This document shows, piece by piece, positions 5,367-7,611 of a DNA stretch of 7,611 nt. Made by a program: the position numbers and the translations under genes. The notes below the pieces were generated by a model, which ran no database searches, was not told the DNA's origin, and saw nothing but the letters and a program-made list of their open reading frames with translations. The stretch's first letter is position 1, and the number at the start of each line of letters is the position of its first letter. The DNA comes from an uncultured Bacteroidota bacterium (GTDB taxonomy: Bacteria; Bacteroidota; Bacteroidia; Bacteroidales; P3): contig URCX01000100.1 of the NCBI GenBank assembly GCA_900546465.1, forward strand, positions 1 through 7,611, written 5' to 3'.

Positions 5367-7611
5367 CTAAGCTTTGCTTATTTTGATTGCCAATTCTTTT
5401 CCATCAACTACGTCTATTGTTTGTAACGGATTGTCCACATGTTCCGAGAACTTTAATTCTTTGGTCAGGGTTTCGCCAACAATGTAATCGTGAAAACTTT
5501 TTGCGGCTTCGCAAAGCAAATCGCATTTTTCTATTTCTACTATTATGTTGTCCGTAACATCGAACCCTTGTTCCTTTCTGAGGTTTTGAATTCGATTGAC
5601 AAGTTCTCGTGAAATACCTTCCTTGCGTAATGCGTCTGTAATGGTTGTATCCAAAGCCACCGTCAAGTCATCTTCGTTTGCGACAACCCAACCCGGAATA
5701 TCCTGCGTTATTATCTCAACATCACTCAAAGAAATTTCGATTTTTTCTCCGTTTATATCCAATACATATCTGCCATCAGTTTCTATTTTCGCAATATCTT
5801 CTTGAGAAAATGCAGATATGCCGGCAGCAATGGCTTTCATCTTTGCTCCGAACTTAGGTCCCAAAGTCTTGAAATTGGCTTTAATGCTCTTAACAAGCAC
5901 ATTGTTTTCTTTACTAAGGAAATCTATGTTCTTTATGTTTACTTCGGAGAGTATCAAATCTTTTACGGCTTCGATTTGAGACTGTTGGTGTGCATTCTTT
6001 GCAGGAATCATTATTTTTGAAAGCGGTTGACGAACTTTCAAGTTATTCTTTTTTCTCAATGAAAGCACAAGTGAACAGATTTTTTGTGCCATCTGCATAC
6101 GTTCTTCCAAGTCTTTGTCTATGAAAGCGGGATTGCTTTTAGGGAAGTCGCTTGCGTGAACGCTCGAAACTTTGTGTCGTCCGCTTACTTCGTTCAAATC
6201 AGTGAACAATCTCTCACAGAAGAAAGGTGCAATCGGTGCTGCAAGCCTTGCAAGCGTCTCTAAACAGGTGTAAAGGGTTTGATATGCCGATATTTTATCT
6301 TCTGAGTATTCGCCTTTCCAAAATCTTCTTCTGCACAAACGCACATACCAATTACTTAAATAAGCATCTACAAAATCGGCTATTGCTCTGCCGGCTCTTG
6401 TTGGCTCATATTCTCCATAACTTTTATCGCAAAATTCTATCAAAGTATTCAATTCCGACAATATCCAGCGGTCAATCTCCGGACGTTTGGCGTTTTCTAT
6501 GTCGGTTTCGCTGTAAGCAAACCCGTCAATATTCGCATAGAGGGCGAAGAATGAGTATGTATTGTAAAGAGTGCCGAAAAACTTACGACGAACTTCGTCG
6601 ATGCCGGCTTTGTCGAACTTCAAGTTTTCCCAAGGTTGCGTATTGGTTATCATATACCAACGTGTTGCGTCTGCTCCGTAAGTATCCAATATCTCGAAAG
6701 GGTCAACCGCATTACCCAATCGCTTGGACATTTTATTGCCGTTTTTATCCAATACCAAGCCGTTGGAAACTACATTTTTGAAAGCAACGCTGTCAAAACA
6801 TAAAGCGGCAATTGCATGCAAGGTGAAGAACCAACCGCGAGTTTGATCGACACCTTCTGCAATGAAATCGGCAGGGAAACATTTCTCCAACTGCTTATCA
6901 TCGCATTCAAACGGGTAATGAACCTGTGCATACGGCATTGCACCCGAGTCAAACCATACATCTATCAAGTCCGATTCCCTAAACATCTTCTTGCCACTTG
7001 CACTTACCAATATCACATCGTCGATATATGGTCTGTGAAGGTCGAAAGTGTCATAGTTTTTATAGTCCTTGTAAGGATTTGCTTTCATAAATCCGGCAGC
7101 AATACTCTTGTCTATTTCCTTTGAAAGCATTTCAACCGAACTTATGCAAATTTCTTCTTTACCATCTTCCGTTCTCCAAATAGGAAGCGGTGTTCCCCAA
7201 TATCTGGAACGGCTCAAATTCCAATCTACAAGGTTCTCCAACCAGTTGCCAAAGCGTCCGCTACCTGTCGCTTCCGGCTTCCAATTTATTGTCTTATTAA
7301 GAGCTATGAGTTTGTCTTTAATTGCAGTAGTTCTTATGAACCAGCTATCCAAAGGGTAGTACAAAATTGGTTTATCCGTACGCCAACAGTGCGGATAATT
7401 ATGGATATGCTTTTCGATTTTGAACGCTTTGTTTTCCTTTTTCAGCAAAACGCATAAGTCAACGTCCAATGTGGTATCTTTATCCGTCAATGTATCATCG
7501 TAAGCGTTCTTTACAAATCTTCCTGCATACTCTTCGTACTTTTCTTTGTTCACATTGTTTTTGACAAACTCTTTTTGCAGATCCTCAATCTTGAAGAAAC
7601 GTCCCTGTCTG
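5367..7611 (-). CDS. ileS: Isoleucyl-tRNA synthetase, C-terminal part (5' end off the right edge)
   Basis: This class I enzyme attaches isoleucine to tRNA-Ile in the cytosol. The last 747 residues are visible, from GRFFKIEDLQ at the right edge to the TAG at 5369-5367; the full family protein has about 1,100 or more. A GTG at 7553-7551 is not the start, because conserved family sequence continues upstream of it. In order, the window holds the end of the editing (CP1) domain, the return to the Rossmann fold (SWFIRT, then NWLENLVDWNLSRSRYWGTP), DVWFDSGAMP, EGVDQTRGWFFTLH, and the signature KMSKR (6734-6720). The helical anticodon-binding domain follows, then a type 2 C-terminus with VRQPLSKI, LGPKFGAKMKAIA, QDIPGWVVA and ELVNRIQNLRKEQGFDVTD. 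There is no C-terminal zinc-cysteine cluster. HIGH and most of the editing domain are off-window. No frameshift is seen. It converges on the PAP2 gene. Confidence 0.96.
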   Translation of the reverse strand, partial: RQGRFFKIEDLQKEFVKNNVNKEKYEEYAGRFVKNAYDDTLTDKDTTLDVDLCVLLKKENKAFKIEKHIHNYPHCWRTDKPILYYPLDSWFIRTTAIKDKLIALNKTINWKPEATGSGRFGNWLENLVDWNLSRSRYWGTPLPIWRTEDGKEEICISSVEMLSKEIDKSIAAGFMKANPYKDYKNYDTFDLHRPYIDDVILVSASGKKMFRESDLIDVWFDSGAMPYAQVHYPFECDDKQLEKCFPADFIAEGVDQTRGWFFTLHAIAALCFDSVAFKNVVSNGLVLDKNGNKMSKRLGNAVDPFEILDTYGADATRWYMITNTQPWENLKFDKAGIDEVRRKFFGTLYNTYSFFALYANIDGFAYSETDIENAKRPEIDRWILSELNTLIEFCDKSYGEYEPTRAGRAIADFVDAYLSNWYVRLCRRRFWKGEYSEDKISAYQTLYTCLETLARLAAPIAPFFCERLFTDLNEVSGRHKVSSVHASDFPKSNPAFIDKDLEERMQMAQKICSLVLSLRKKNNLKVRQPLSKIMIPAKNAHQQSQIEAVKDLILSEVNIKNIDFLSKENNVLVKSIKANFKTLGPKFGAKMKAIAAGISAFSQEDIAKIETDGRYVLDINGEKIEISLSDVEIITQDIPGWVVANEDDLTVALDTTITDALRKEGISRELVNRIQNLRKEQGFDVTDNIIVEIEKCDLLCEAAKSFHDYIVGETLTKELKFSEHVDNPLQTIDVVDGKELAIKISKA

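Noticed and set aside
6227..6781. A plus-strand open frame of 184 codons opposite ileS
   Set aside because: It lies wholly within conserved ileS coding sequence; its Arg/Cys-rich product is typical of an antisense shadow.
7551..7553. GTG as the start of ileS
   Set aside because: Conserved IleS sequence (GRFFKIEDLQ and on) continues in frame upstream of it to the window edge.

Overview
The window comes from a member of the Bacteroidota, most likely order Bacteroidales. The grounds are a DUF5723 outer-membrane-type protein, a Bacteroidetes-style -7 promoter element (TAnnTTTG), weak or missing Shine-Dalgarno sequences, the gene order hpt-adk-obgE, and an isoleucyl-tRNA synthetase with a type 2 (eukaryote/IleS2-like) C-terminus. 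I cannot name a genus. Base composition looks moderately AT-rich and even across the window. I see no mobile element, CRISPR array, tRNA or rRNA.

Layout. (1) Positions 3-665: the C-terminal part of a beta-rich envelope protein whose start lies off the left edge. It is followed after 37 nt by a complete DUF5723 beta-barrel-type protein (703-2124), probably in the same operon. (2) Positions 2125-2463: a 339-nt gene-free stretch with a strong hairpin (probable terminator, 2197-2249) inside three degenerate units spaced exactly 42 nt apart. A good -7 promoter element ends 7 nt before the next start codon. (3) Positions 2464-5204: a tight four-gene operon of hpt, adk, obgE and a PAP2-family phosphatase, with junctions of -1, +11 and about -8 nt. 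(4) Positions 5205-5366: a convergent intergenic region with a 45-nt hairpin that can serve as terminator for both strands. (5) Positions 5367-7611, minus strand: the C-terminal two thirds of ileS, whose start lies off the right edge.

How the genes work together. Hpt salvages hypoxanthine and guanine to IMP and GMP, Adk equilibrates AMP, ADP and ATP, and Obg is a GTPase tied to 50S ribosome maturation and guanine-nucleotide state. The operon therefore joins purine-nucleotide supply to a nucleotide-sensing ribosome factor, and a membrane lipid-phosphate phosphatase is translated from its overlapping end. The left-hand pair appears to be exported to the cell envelope. This is mostly conserved core genome. 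The parts least explained by known genes are the 42-nt-spaced repeat and hairpin region and the apparently leaderless hpt transcript. I did not find convincing evidence of a new multi-gene system.
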